NCBI GenBank assembly: GCA_017395045.1
Contig: JAFPWG010000029.1
Coordinates: 1 to 64,000, forward strand
Direction of reading: 5' to 3'
From: Bacteroidales bacterium
GTDB taxonomy: Bacteria; Bacteroidota; Bacteroidia; Bacteroidales; UBA932
DNA: 64,000 nucleotides
Shown here piece by piece: positions 7,775-16,023 of this stretch. Position numbers and translations under genes: made by a program. How positions within the stretch are numbered: position 1 is the first letter of the stretch; the number at the start of each line of letters is the position of its first letter. The notes beneath the pieces are model-generated. The model was given only the letters and a program-made list of their open reading frames with translations. It ran no database searches and had not been told where the DNA came from.

Positions 7775-8509
7775 TCAAGGCGTTTCGGGCCGGCTCAGGT
7801 TGAGCCAGATCCTGAGCCCGTTCAGCGAGTTCAGGAGGTAGAAGCTGTACTTCACGACATAGATGAGCGCGTACGAGGAATCCGGTTCCTGACGCAGGGT
7901 TAAAACCCACATGATTATGGTAGAGACGTTGACGCCGATCCAGAAGATCCACTGGTCCATGTAGGCCGTGGAAAGGAGGTACTGGCCGATGATGTTGCAC
8001 ATCATGGAGAAGGCGTCCATCACGACAAGCCACTTCACCACGCCGGCCGCCTCCGTCTTGTCCAGGGCGGAAAGGATGAAATAAGCGGCGACAAGACCGA
8101 CGAGGAAGATACTGCCGTACAGCAGCCACTGCTTCCCGTCCAGGCGGCGCGCCTGCACTTTCTTCTGTTCCTGCGCGCCACGCTTCCGCCACTGGAAATA
8201 CCCCACGAACTGCATCGGCAGGAAATACAGCAGATGCAGGGCGGCATTCCCGTACCGGGTACCGATGAGGCACATCACCCCGTAGATGGTCACGTCGATG
8301 AAACCGAACAGGAAGGTCAGGATGCGGCCGTTGGCCGCACAGACCGTACTCAGGACGCCCATCAGCGAGCCGATGGCGGAGATGACCAGCATCGCCCGGC
8401 CGCTTTCCGCGCCCTGGAACCGGATGGCCGTCACCACCACCGTCACCACCGCCATCCCTACGAGGATGAAGGTGTTGAACCATTTGTTGAATGTCTTGTC
8501 GTCTTTCAT
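7775..8509 (-). CDS. pnuC: PnuC-type nicotinamide riboside/mononucleotide transporter
   Basis: Inner-membrane facilitator of an NAD precursor or related vitamin. The 244 residues have about seven hydrophobic helices. Family patterns are visible: NGRILTFLFGFIDVTIYG, PMQFVGYFQWRK, and the C-terminal GQYLLSTAYMDQWIFWIGVN. PnuC relatives for thiamine or riboflavin (PnuT, PnuX) have the same fold, so the substrate is not certain. The ATG overlaps the uvrC stop by 4 bp. Confidence 0.85.
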   Translation of the reverse strand: MKDDKTFNKWFNTFILVGMAVVTVVVTAIRFQGAESGRAMLVISAIGSLMGVLSTVCAANGRILTFLFGFIDVTIYGVMCLIGTRYGNAALHLLYFLPMQFVGYFQWRKRGAQEQKKVQARRLDGKQWLLYGSIFLVGLVAAYFILSALDKTEAAGVVKWLVVMDAFSMMCNIIGQYLLSTAYMDQWIFWIGVNVSTIIMWVLTLRQEPDSSYALIYVVKYSFYLLNSLNGLRIWLNLSRPETP

Positions 8510-10299
8510 TCGTTCAGATAATCGTGGATGCGCATAGCAAGTTCCGCGCCAACCAGTGCGGAAAGGTCTTCCAGGGGTGCCTGGGCGATCTTCGCGACGG
8601 ATCCGTAATGGAGGAGGAGCCGCTGCTCGGTCTTCTCGCCTACGCCCTTGATCTCGCGCAGGGCGCTCTGGATGGCGGCCTTGGAGCGGAGGTTGCGGTG
8701 GAAGGTGATACCGAAACGGTGCGCCTCGTCGCGGATGCGCTGCAGGACCTTCAGGGCCTGCGAATTCCGGTCGATGAACAGGGGATACGGGTCTCCCACG
8801 CGGATGACCTCCTCCAGGCGCTTGGCCAGGCCCACGACCGTGAGCCGCTCCGTGAGCCCGAGCTCAGCAAGGGCTTGGAAGGCGGCGTCCAGCTGCCCCT
8901 TGCCGCCATCGATGACGACCAGCTGCGGCAGGTCGTCCGGCGCTTCTTCTAGCATTCTCGAATAGCGGCGGTTCACGACCTCTTTCATGGACGCAAAGTC
9001 GTTGGCGCCGATGACGGTCTTGATCTTGAACCGGCGGTAATCCTTCTTGGACGGCTCCGCGTCGCGGAATACGACGCAGGAGGCTACCGGGTTCGTACCC
9101 TGGATGTTGGAGTTGTCGAAGCACTCCATGTGGTGGGGCAGTTCCTCCATCCCGAGGGCTTTCCGGAGCTCTTCCATCACGCTCAGGCGGAACTGGTCCG
9201 GGTCGGTATGCTCCCGCTGCTTGATGCTGTGGAAATGGAACTCTTTCGCATTCTTGGCGCTGAGTTCCAGCAGCGCCAGCTTGTCGCCGCGCACCGGAAT
9301 CCGGAAGGTCACCCCTTCAATCTCCACATCCGGCTGGAAGGGCACGATGACCTCCCTGGACAGGGCCCCGAACTTGGATTCGATCTCGGCGATGAAGGTG
9401 GAGAGGATCGCGGAGGGCTCTTCCTCGATGGCGCAGCGGAACCCCAGGTTCAGCGACTGCACCACGGCGCCGCCGCGGATGCGGAGGAAGTTTCCGAAGG
9501 CCTCGTTGGCATCGGTCACCAGGGAGAACACGTCGGCCTCCAGGTCCGTAGCGGAGGTGATGACGGACTTCGCGTAATGCTTTTCGAGGGAGTGGATCTT
9601 GTCCTTGTACACCTGGGCCTCCTCGAAGTCCAGCCGCTCCGCCGCCTCGGCCATCAGGGCCTTGTAATGGCGGATGACCTCCCCTCCCCGGCCCGTCAGG
9701 ATGCGCACGATCTCCTCGATGTTGTCCCCGTATTCCTTCCGGGAGATCCTGCCGATGCAGGGCGCCTTGCAGCGGCCGATATGGAAGTCCAGGCAGGGCC
9801 TGAACTTCCCCTTGAGGACGGCCTCGGAGGTGATGTTCAGGTTGCAGGAACGCAGGGGGTAGGTTTCCCGGAAGAAATCGACCAGGTTCCGTGCGTGCAT
9901 CACGGAGCTGTACGGACCGAAATACCGGTTCCCGTGCGACTTGTCGATGCGCCGGGTAATGAACACCCGCGGGAACTCGTCCCCGGTCACGCAGATCCAG
10001 GGATAGGTCTTGGAATCCTTCAGCAGGATGTTGTAGCGGGGCTTGTACTGCTTGATGAGGTTGTTCTCCAGCAGCAGGGCGTCGGCCTCGGAGTCCACCA
10101 CCGAATACTGCGCATCGGCGATCTTCGACACCAGGATGCGCGTCTTCGTGGTCAGCCGTTCCGGCGGCACGAAATACTGCGCCACCCGCTTGTGCAGGTC
10201 CTTCGCCTTCCCCACATAAATCACATTTCCCTCGGCGTCATAATAACGATAGACGCCGGGGGAATGTGGAAACAGGGCTATTTTCTCGCGGACGGTCAC
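8506..10299 (-). CDS. uvrC: Excinuclease ABC subunit C
   Basis: Nuclease that makes both incisions in nucleotide excision repair with UvrAB. The 597 residues show an N-terminal GIY-YIG domain (GVYRYYD, then VIYVGKAKDLHKRV, about 14-40), a Cys-containing region (RPCLDFHIGRCKAPCIG), a UVR motif (DFEEAQVYKDKIHSLE), the RNase H-like endonuclease half (CFDNSNIQGTNPVASCVVF, later VIDGGKGQLDAA) and a C-terminal helix-hairpin-helix region (REIKGVGEKTEQRLL). Start is GTG at 10299, sharing one base with the stop of the TlpA-like gene. Confidence 0.97.
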   Translation of the reverse strand: MTVREKIALFPHSPGVYRYYDAEGNVIYVGKAKDLHKRVAQYFVPPERLTTKTRILVSKIADAQYSVVDSEADALLLENNLIKQYKPRYNILLKDSKTYPWICVTGDEFPRVFITRRIDKSHGNRYFGPYSSVMHARNLVDFFRETYPLRSCNLNITSEAVLKGKFRPCLDFHIGRCKAPCIGRISRKEYGDNIEEIVRILTGRGGEVIRHYKALMAEAAERLDFEEAQVYKDKIHSLEKHYAKSVITSATDLEADVFSLVTDANEAFGNFLRIRGGAVVQSLNLGFRCAIEEEPSAILSTFIAEIESKFGALSREVIVPFQPDVEIEGVTFRIPVRGDKLALLELSAKNAKEFHFHSIKQREHTDPDQFRLSVMEELRKALGMEELPHHMECFDNSNIQGTNPVASCVVFRDAEPSKKDYRRFKIKTVIGANDFASMKEVVNRRYSRMLEEAPDDLPQLVVIDGGKGQLDAAFQALAELGLTERLTVVGLAKRLEEVIRVGDPYPLFIDRNSQALKVLQRIRDEAHRFGITFHRNLRSKAAIQSALREIKGVGEKTEQRLLLHYGSVAKIAQAPLEDLSALVGAELAMRIHDYLNE

Positions 10300-11354
10300 T
10301 ACCGGCCGAGGGCCTTCTTCACGGCCTCGCCCACCTCCTCGCCGCGCAGGCCGCGCTTGAGGATCGTTCCGTCAGGACCGAAGAGGATGATGTGCGGAAT
10401 GCCCTCGATGCCATACAGGTCGGTCGGGATGTGCTGGGCATTGATGATCTGGTTCCAGACGATGCCGAATTCAGGGGCGCCCTTGACGGAGTCCTCGGGC
10501 TTGTCCCAGACGGCGACGCTCAGCATGTCGAAATTGTCACCGTGATAGGTGTTGTACACGTTCACGAGGTTGGGCATCTCGGCCTTGCAGGGACCGCACC
10601 AGGAAGCCCAGAAATCGACCAGCATATACTTGCCCTTGCCGATGTAGTCGGAGAACTTGACGGTGGAAGCCTCGGGGTCGGCCGGATCCTGGACCACGGT
10701 GAAGTCCACGAACGGGGTGCCTTCGCCGGTCTCGGCCTTGACAGTGAGGGTTTCCTTCATCTTCGCCACGTCAGGAGTGGCCTGGAGTTCAGGAGAGAGG
10801 ACGTCCAGGAGCTTCAGCATCTCCTTCGGGTTCTCCTCGTCGATCTGGGAAATCGCCATCAGGCCCAGGATGTTGTCCTTGTTGGCCTTGAGGGTCTTCT
10901 TCTGGTAGTCGTTGAACGTGCCGATCACCTGGTCATAATAGTCGATCACGGCAGCCTCGTCGTCCTTGAACTCTTCCACCTTGGCCCGGTAGTCGGACAT
11001 GAAGTCCTCCATCCACTTGTTATAGGCCTGATAGCGGGCGAAAACGCCCTTCTTGCTGGAAGAGGTAGCGGAACCGTCCTCGGGGTTCAGCGTGATCTTG
11101 GAACCGTCGGAAATGAACTGGAAGATGGAAGAACCCACGCGGGCGCGGCTCACGGCCGTGACGCACACCGGAAGCTTCGCCTCCAGCTTGCCATCTTTCA
11201 CGACAAAGGTCGTATCCAACTCGCCGCCTACGTTGAATTTCACTTTTTCAGGGGCGTTCTCATTCCACTGGGCGACCACTTTGGTCTCCTTGCCGGAATT
11301 ACAGGCCACCAGCATCAGGGCAGCGGCGGCCATGTACATAAACTTTTTCATCAT
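10299..11354 (-). CDS. TlpA-like thioredoxin-fold lipoprotein
   Basis: Envelope thiol-disulfide protein of 351 residues. It has a signal peptide with lipobox LVAC (Cys18), an N-terminal DUF4369-like region typical of Bacteroidota TlpA relatives, a helical middle (about 100-200), and a C-terminal AhpC/TSA-thioredoxin domain with active site WASWCGPCKAEMP (Cys253 and Cys256). A reductase or resilience role in the periplasm is likely; the partner is unknown. Two adjacent ATGs at 11354 and 11351 are possible starts. It is coupled to uvrC by a one-base overlap. Confidence 0.88.
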   Translation of the reverse strand: MMKKFMYMAAAALMLVACNSGKETKVVAQWNENAPEKVKFNVGGELDTTFVVKDGKLEAKLPVCVTAVSRARVGSSIFQFISDGSKITLNPEDGSATSSSKKGVFARYQAYNKWMEDFMSDYRAKVEEFKDDEAAVIDYYDQVIGTFNDYQKKTLKANKDNILGLMAISQIDEENPKEMLKLLDVLSPELQATPDVAKMKETLTVKAETGEGTPFVDFTVVQDPADPEASTVKFSDYIGKGKYMLVDFWASWCGPCKAEMPNLVNVYNTYHGDNFDMLSVAVWDKPEDSVKGAPEFGIVWNQIINAQHIPTDLYGIEGIPHIILFGPDGTILKRGLRGEEVGEAVKKALGR

Positions 11355-11376
11355 AGTTATCATTAATGTTTGATCT

Positions 11377-11880
11377 TCAGAACAGGAATCCGATGCGATA
11401 GCCCACGTGCGGAGTCGCGGCATAGACCGGCAGGCACATCAGGTCCGCGCCGGCGGTGAACTCGTGGAACCAGTGCTTCTCGAAAGCACGGCGGACGCCG
11501 ACCCGGGGCGAAACGACGAGCTCTCCGGACAGAGCGTACATCACCGGGATGCCGATGAACTCGGCGGAATTCCCCCGCGTGTACTTTCCATGCGCGTCCC
11601 GCCAGTCCATCAGGAAGTAGAAACGCGGCTCCAGCGACACGGCCGGGGCCATGGTCGCGGACCAGGAAAAGGATTCCAGGTTGTTGACCAGGCTCATGCC
11701 CTTGGAAGCGTAACCGATCCTCCCCACCAGCGTAGCCGGTCCGGCGAAAGCCCACTCGAAGGCGTATTCCAATCCCGCGCCCAGCGTCGTGGAAACGGTA
11801 TGGTTGTTCACCGGACGCACCTGCGCCTCCAGGGAAACAGCCGCCATCAAGGCCACCAGACCAATGAGTATCCGCTTCAT
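11377..11880 (-). CDS. Small outer-membrane beta-barrel protein, unknown function
   Basis: A 167-residue protein with a signal peptide (MKRILIGLVALMAAVSLEAQ) followed by alternating aromatic/polar strands ending in VGYRIGFLF, with Phe at the C-terminus as in many barrels. It resembles small DUF3575/OmpW-like proteins but I cannot name a family. It starts just below a perfect TATCTTTG box that overlaps the end of the rpsC terminator region. A frame extension of eight codons upstream is rejected because it would precede the signal peptide. Confidence 0.7.
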   Translation of the reverse strand: MKRILIGLVALMAAVSLEAQVRPVNNHTVSTTLGAGLEYAFEWAFAGPATLVGRIGYASKGMSLVNNLESFSWSATMAPAVSLEPRFYFLMDWRDAHGKYTRGNSAEFIGIPVMYALSGELVVSPRVGVRRAFEKHWFHEFTAGADLMCLPVYAATPHVGYRIGFLF

Positions 11881-11901
11881 GTTCAATTGCATTAGATTTT
11901 G

Positions 11902-11909
11902 CAAAGATA
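11902..11909 (-). promoter_or_regulatory. -7 element TATCTTTG for the small OMP gene
   Basis: Perfect TAnnTTTG on the minus strand, 21 bp upstream of the ATG at 11880 and immediately downstream of the rpsC terminator. It marks a new transcription unit. Confidence 0.65.
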
Positions 11910-11923
11910 ACGATTATTTAACA

Positions 11924-11955
11924 AAAAACACTCCCCCTGGCGGAGGAGCGTTTTT
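11924..11955 (-). terminator. Rho-independent terminator after rpsC
   Basis: On the minus strand AAAAACGCTCC pairs with GGAGTGTTTTT (one G-T wobble, 10-nt loop) and is followed by a T run. It closes the rplC-to-rpsC transcript, so the upstream half of the S10 operon ends here and does not read on to rplP. Confidence 0.85.
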
Positions 11956-11975
11956 CATAGTGCAAGTCGCAGGGA

Positions 11976-12743
11976 CTAGCGGCGTTCACGGTCGTCGCGA
12001 CGGTCGCGACGCTCACGGCCACCACGGCCTCCGCGGCGGTCGCCACGGCCACCCTCACGGCGTCCGGTGGACGGAGCCTGGGAGTTGGCGGCGAAACCGG
12101 CGTTCGGGGAGAGGTCCTGCTTGCCGTACTTCTCACCGTTGCAGATCCACACCTTGATACCCATGGTACCCATCTGGGTGCGGGCGACTGCGAGCGCGTA
12201 GTCGATGTCGGCACGGAAGGTGTGCAGCGGGGTGCGGCCTTCCTTGAACATCTCGGAGCGGGCGATTTCGGCGCCGCCCACGCGGCCGCTGATCTGGACC
12301 TTGATGCCCTCGGCGCCCACGCGCATGGCGGTGGCGATGGCCATCTTGATGGCGCGGCGGTAGCTCACGCGGCCCTCGATCTGACGGGCGATGCTGTCAG
12401 CGACGATGGTGGCGTCCACCTCGGGGCGCTTGACCTCGAAGATATTGATCTGGACGTCCTTCTTCGTGACCTTCTTGAGTTCTTCCTTGAGCTTGTCGAC
12501 CTCCTGGCCGCCCTTGCCGATGATGACACCCGGACGGGCAGCGTGGATGGTGACGGTGATGAGCTTCAGGGTGCGCTCAATGATGATCCGGGAGAGGCTG
12601 GCCTTCGCAAGGCGGCTGCCCAGATACTTGCGGATCTTGTAGTCCTCGGCGATCTTCTCGGCATAGTTGCCGCCGACCCAGTTGGAGTCCCAACCACGGG
12701 TGATACCGATTCGGTTGCTGATAGGATTGGTTTTCTGTCCCAT
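11976..12743 (-). CDS. rpsC: 30S ribosomal protein S3 with basic low-complexity tail
   Basis: Binds 16S rRNA at the mRNA entry site and contributes to helicase activity. The product is 255 residues: N-terminal [21 protein letters not shown] domain with [10 protein letters not shown], and a C-terminal S3 domain ([12 protein letters not shown], later [19 protein letters not shown]). The last ~29 residues are an Arg/Gly/Asp-rich tail ([16 protein letters not shown] and so on), an extension beyond the folded S3 core. It is the last gene of the upstream S10 block and is followed by a terminator, not by rplP. Confidence 0.97.
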   Translation of the reverse strand: MGQKTNPISNRIGITRGWDSNWVGGNYAEKIAEDYKIRKYLGSRLAKASLSRIIIERTLKLITVTIHAARPGVIIGKGGQEVDKLKEELKKVTKKDVQINIFEVKRPEVDATIVADSIARQIEGRVSYRRAIKMAIATAMRVGAEGIKVQISGRVGGAEIARSEMFKEGRTPLHTFRADIDYALAVARTQMGTMGIKVWICNGEKYGKQDLSPNAGFAANSQAPSTGRREGGRGDRRGGRGGRERRDRRDDRERR

Positions 12744-12746
12744 AGT

Positions 12747-13163
12747 TTATTCCTCCACTGCTTTTTCCTTGACGTCAAGGATGATGGTAACATGGTTGGA
12801 ACGCTTGCGGATGCGTCCGGCGCGGCCCTGGGGGCACGGGCGGATGCGCTTCAGCGTGCGGCCCTCGTCGACCATGATGGTCTTGACGACGACATTTCCG
12901 CTTTCAAGCTCCTTGGCCTGCTCCGGGTTCTTGGCCTCCCAGTTCGCGATGGCGCTCTTCAGGAGCGTCTCCAGGCGGACGGAAGCCTCCTTCTTGGAGA
13001 AGTGCAGGAGGTCGAGGGCGTGGTTGACTTCGACGCCACGGACGGTGTCAGCGACAAGGCGCATCTTCCGCGGGGAAGTGGGTGCATCTTTCAATACGGC
13101 GATAGCGGTCTGCTTCTTGGTCTCTTTCAGGCGCTCGGCCATCAGTCTTTTTCTCTTTCCCAT
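12747..13163 (-). CDS. rplV: 50S ribosomal protein L22
   Basis: Lines the peptide exit tunnel. The 138 residues include the family pattern [14 protein letters not shown], a central [20 protein letters not shown] helix, and a C-terminal hairpin ([19 protein letters not shown]) that reaches the tunnel. It has a short charged N-terminal extension, as in other Bacteroidota. It is 3 bp upstream of rpsC in the standard order. Confidence 0.97.
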   Translation of the reverse strand: MGKRKRLMAERLKETKKQTAIAVLKDAPTSPRKMRLVADTVRGVEVNHALDLLHFSKKEASVRLETLLKSAIANWEAKNPEQAKELESGNVVVKTIMVDEGRTLKRIRPCPQGRAGRIRKRSNHVTIILDVKEKAVEE

Positions 13164-13182
13164 AATGTCAATCCTTTAAACA

Positions 13183-13455
13183 TTACTTCTTATTGTTGCC
13201 TGCGTGGCCTCTGAAAGTTCTCGTGGGAGCGAATTCGCCGAGCTTGTGGCCCACCATGTTCTCCGTAACGTAAACCGGAATGAACTTGTTGCCGTTGTGG
13301 ACGGCGATCGTATGGCCGACAAAGTCAGGGGAAATCATGCTGGCACGGGACCAAGTCTTGACAACCTCTTTCTTCTTGCTACCTTCGTTCATAGCAAGAA
13401 TTCTGGACTCCAGGGCTTCCTGGATGTACGGTCCTTTTTTAAGTGAACGACTCAT
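13183..13455 (-). CDS. rpsS: 30S ribosomal protein S19
   Basis: Binds 16S rRNA with S13 in the head of the small subunit. The 90 residues begin [12 protein letters not shown] and contain [21 protein letters not shown] and the C-terminal [13 protein letters not shown] motif of the family. It lies between rplB and rplV with 19-bp gaps on each side. Confidence 0.97.
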   Translation of the reverse strand: MSRSLKKGPYIQEALESRILAMNEGSKKKEVVKTWSRASMISPDFVGHTIAVHNGNKFIPVYVTENMVGHKLGEFAPTRTFRGHAGNNKK

Positions 13456-13474
13456 AATCTGTTAGTTTATTCCG

Positions 13475-14299
13475 TTATTTCTTACGTCTTTCGATGATGA
13501 ACTTGTTGGAAGTGGCCTTCGGGTTGCGGGTCTTGTAACCCTTTGCCGGCAGACCCTTGCGGGAACGCGGGTGGCCACCGGAGGCGCGGCCTTCACCACC
13601 ACCCATCGGGTGGTCGTGCGGGTTCATCACGACACCTCTGTTGTGCGGACGGCGACCGAGCCAGCGGTTGCGGCCGGCCTTACCGAAAGACTCCAGATTA
13701 TGGTCGGGGTTGGAGACGGTACCGACGGTAGCGCGGCAGGTGACGGGGACCATGCGGGTCTCGCCCGAAGGGAGACGGAGGATCGCATAGTTGCCTTCAC
13801 GGGCAGCGAGCTGGGCGAAGGTGCCGGCGGAGCGGGCCATCGCGGCGCCCTGTCCGGGACGCAGCTCGATGGCGTGCACCAGGGTACCCACCGGAATGGC
13901 GGAAAGCGGGAGGCAGTTGCCGAGTTCGGGAGCCACGGAGGCGCCGGATTCGACGATCTGTCCGACCTTCAGGCCGTTCGGGGCGAGGATGTAGCTCTTC
14001 AGGCCGTCCTCATACTGGATGAGGGCGATGCGGGCGCTGCGGTTCGGGTCGTACTCGATGGTGAGCACGGTGGCCTTGAACTCGTCGCGGTTGCGCACGA
14101 AGTCGATGATACGGTACATCCGCTTGTGGCCGCCGCCGCGATAGCGGACGGTCATCTGGCCGGTATTGTTGCGGCCGCCGGACGACTTGAGGGGTTCGAG
14201 GAGCTTCTTGTACGGCTTCTTGGCGGTGATCTCTTCAAAAGAGCTGATGGCCTTGTTGCGCTGGCCGGGGGTTACCGGCTTGTATTTCTTGATTGCCAT
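13475..14299 (-). CDS. rplB: 50S ribosomal protein L2
   Basis: Conserved large-subunit protein needed for subunit association and the peptidyl-transferase centre. The product is 274 residues with [22 protein letters not shown] near residues 42-63 and the signature [17 protein letters not shown] near 224-240, which includes the conserved His. Standard position between rplW and rpsS. Confidence 0.98.
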   Translation of the reverse strand: MAIKKYKPVTPGQRNKAISSFEEITAKKPYKKLLEPLKSSGGRNNTGQMTVRYRGGGHKRMYRIIDFVRNRDEFKATVLTIEYDPNRSARIALIQYEDGLKSYILAPNGLKVGQIVESGASVAPELGNCLPLSAIPVGTLVHAIELRPGQGAAMARSAGTFAQLAAREGNYAILRLPSGETRMVPVTCRATVGTVSNPDHNLESFGKAGRNRWLGRRPHNRGVVMNPHDHPMGGGEGRASGGHPRSRKGLPAKGYKTRNPKATSNKFIIERRKK

Positions 14300-14313
14300 A
14301 TTTCTTCCTCCTC

Positions 14314-14604
14314 TTAGATGTTAGCGTAGAAATCGATCTTGTCTTCACCCGCAAGCGTGACATAAGCCTTCTTGAAGTGATTCATGCGGCCCTTCAGCAG
14401 GCCGGCCTTGGTGTAGCGCTGCTTGCGCTTGCCGTGATAGTTGATGGTGTTCACGTCAGCGACGGTCACATTGTACATCTGCTCGACGGCGGCCTTGATC
14501 TGAAGCTTGTTCGCCTTGCGGTCGACGATGAAACCGTAACGGTTCAGCTTTTCGCCCTGAGCCGTCATCTTCTCGGTTACGATTGGCTTAATTAAAATAC
14601 CCAT
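14314..14604 (-). CDS. rplW: 50S ribosomal protein L23
   Basis: Exit-tunnel protein and docking site for trigger factor and SRP. The 96 residues begin [14 protein letters not shown] and contain the [19 protein letters not shown] segment conserved in the family. It lies 13 bp downstream of rplD and 14 bp upstream of rplB. Confidence 0.96.
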   Translation of the reverse strand: MGILIKPIVTEKMTAQGEKLNRYGFIVDRKANKLQIKAAVEQMYNVTVADVNTINYHGKRKQRYTKAGLLKGRMNHFKKAYVTLAGEDKIDFYANI

Positions 14605-14617
14605 GTCGTTTTCTCCT

Positions 14618-15244
14618 TTACTTTACTCTTGCTGCGAGGATATCCTGAACGCCGTCGACGAGCACGAGGGAGTGAGCGTCCATGATGGCATAGGTGTTGA
14701 TCTCGTCAACGGTGATGACCTTCACGTCAGGAAGGTTCCGGGATGAAAGAAAAATATTGTCGGAGTTCTCCGGAAGGACGAAGAGGACCTTGCGGTCGCC
14801 GGCCTTGATGTTGGAAAGGATGGAGAGGAACTCCTTGGTCTTGGGGGCCTCCATGGCGAAGGGCTCGACCAGGACGATCTTGCCTTCGGCGGCCTTGTAG
14901 GAGAGGGCCGAGCAGCGGGCGAGGCTCTTCACCTTCTTGTTGAGCTTGCTTTCGTAGGTGCGGGGCTTCGGACCGAAGACACGGCCGCCGCCGACGAAGA
15001 TATTGGCCTTCAGGGAGCCGTGGCGTGCGCCGCCGCCGCCCTTCTGGCGACCGAGCTTCTTGGTGGAATAGGCCACCTCGCTGCGGTCCTTGGTCTTGGA
15101 GGTACCCTGGCGCTGGTTGCGCAGGTACTGGAGCACGTCCAGATAGATGACGTGGTCGTTCGGCTCGATGCCGAAGACGTTCTCGTCAAGGACGACCTTC
15201 TTTCCGGATTCGGTTCCGTCGATCTTGTATACAGACAATTCCAT
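14618..15244 (-). CDS. rplD: 50S ribosomal protein L4
   Basis: Exit-tunnel protein; in gammaproteobacteria it also represses the S10 operon. The 208 residues contain the extended-loop signature QGTSKTKDRSEVAYSTKKLG followed by RQKGGGGARHGS. It starts 2 bp after rplC. Whether L4 regulates this operon here is unknown; in Bacteroidota this is not established. Confidence 0.97.
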   Translation of the reverse strand: MELSVYKIDGTESGKKVVLDENVFGIEPNDHVIYLDVLQYLRNQRQGTSKTKDRSEVAYSTKKLGRQKGGGGARHGSLKANIFVGGGRVFGPKPRTYESKLNKKVKSLARCSALSYKAAEGKIVLVEPFAMEAPKTKEFLSILSNIKAGDRKVLFVLPENSDNIFLSSRNLPDVKVITVDEINTYAIMDAHSLVLVDGVQDILAARVK

Positions 15245-15246
15245 AA

Positions 15247-15873
15247 TTAAGCCTCCACGATTAAATAAGAACCCTTGGCTCCGGGGACGGAACCCTTCAC
15301 GACGATGAGGTTGTTCTCAGGGATGACCTTGAGGACCTCGAGGTTGAAAACCTTCACGCGCTCGTTGCCCATGTGACCCGCCATGCGCATTCCCGGGAAA
15401 ACGCGGGAAGGCCAGGAGGATGCACCCATGGAACCGGGGTGACGGAGACGGTTGTGCTGGCCGTGGGTCTGGCCGCCGACACCGGCGAAACCATGGCGCT
15501 TGACGACGCCCTGGAAACCCTTACCCTTCGAGGTACCGACAACGTCCACGAACTTGACATCCTCGGTGAAGATGTCGGCGACCGTCAGGACGTCACCGAG
15601 CTTGGGATCGCCCGCGAAATCGGCCTCGAACTCGACGACCTTCTTCTTGGGAGTAGTCCCTGCCTTCTCGAAATGGCCTTTGAGAGCCTTGCTGGTCTGC
15701 TTCTCTTTCTTTTCGTCATAGGCAAGCTGAACGGCGGCGTAACCATCGGTTTCGACCGTGCGAACCTGCGTGACAACACAAGGACCAGCTTCAACGACGG
15801 TGCATGGAATATTCTTTCCATCAGCACCGAAGACGGAAATCATTCCGACTTTTTTTCCAATTAAACCAGGCAT
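15247..15873 (-). CDS. rplC: 50S ribosomal protein L3
   Basis: Large-subunit protein near the peptidyl-transferase centre. The 208 residues begin [16 protein letters not shown] and contain [15 protein letters not shown] and a [20 protein letters not shown] segment with the usual methylatable Gln. It is the first gene of the S10 block here. rpsJ, which normally precedes it, is absent; a strong promoter and ~70-nt leader lie directly upstream. Confidence 0.97.
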   Translation of the reverse strand: MPGLIGKKVGMISVFGADGKNIPCTVVEAGPCVVTQVRTVETDGYAAVQLAYDEKKEKQTSKALKGHFEKAGTTPKKKVVEFEADFAGDPKLGDVLTVADIFTEDVKFVDVVGTSKGKGFQGVVKRHGFAGVGGQTHGQHNRLRHPGSMGASSWPSRVFPGMRMAGHMGNERVKVFNLEVLKVIPENNLIVVKGSVPGAKGSYLIVEA

Positions 15874-15946
15874 TGGTGTTTTGTAATTAATTGTTTATTA
15901 ATGCTTTAGCGCCGAAAAAACGACACTCCGCTCTTTTTGCGGACCG

Positions 15947-15978
15947 CAAAGGTACGAAGAAAACCGCTGATTTCCAAA
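15947..15978 (-). promoter_or_regulatory. S10-block promoter upstream of rplC (TTTG - 20 bp - TACCTTTG)
   Basis: Minus strand: -33 TTTG at 15975-15978, 20-bp spacer, perfect -7 TACCTTTG at 15947-15954. It drives rplC through rpsC. The -33 element lies inside the loop of the upstream gene's terminator hairpin, so termination and initiation signals are nested. Confidence 0.85.
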
Positions 15979-15995
15979 CGGAACCGGCGGTTTTC
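15959..15995 (-). terminator. Terminator after the ManC-like gene, overlapping the rplC promoter
   Basis: Minus strand GAAAACCGC (15987-15995) pairs with GCGGTTTTC (15959-15967). The stem is nine base pairs and ends in a T run. The 19-nt loop contains the -33 TTTG of the rplC promoter. Confidence 0.7.
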
Positions 15996-16023
15996 AACAA
16001 CTTTTTCAACAAGTTATTCCCGA

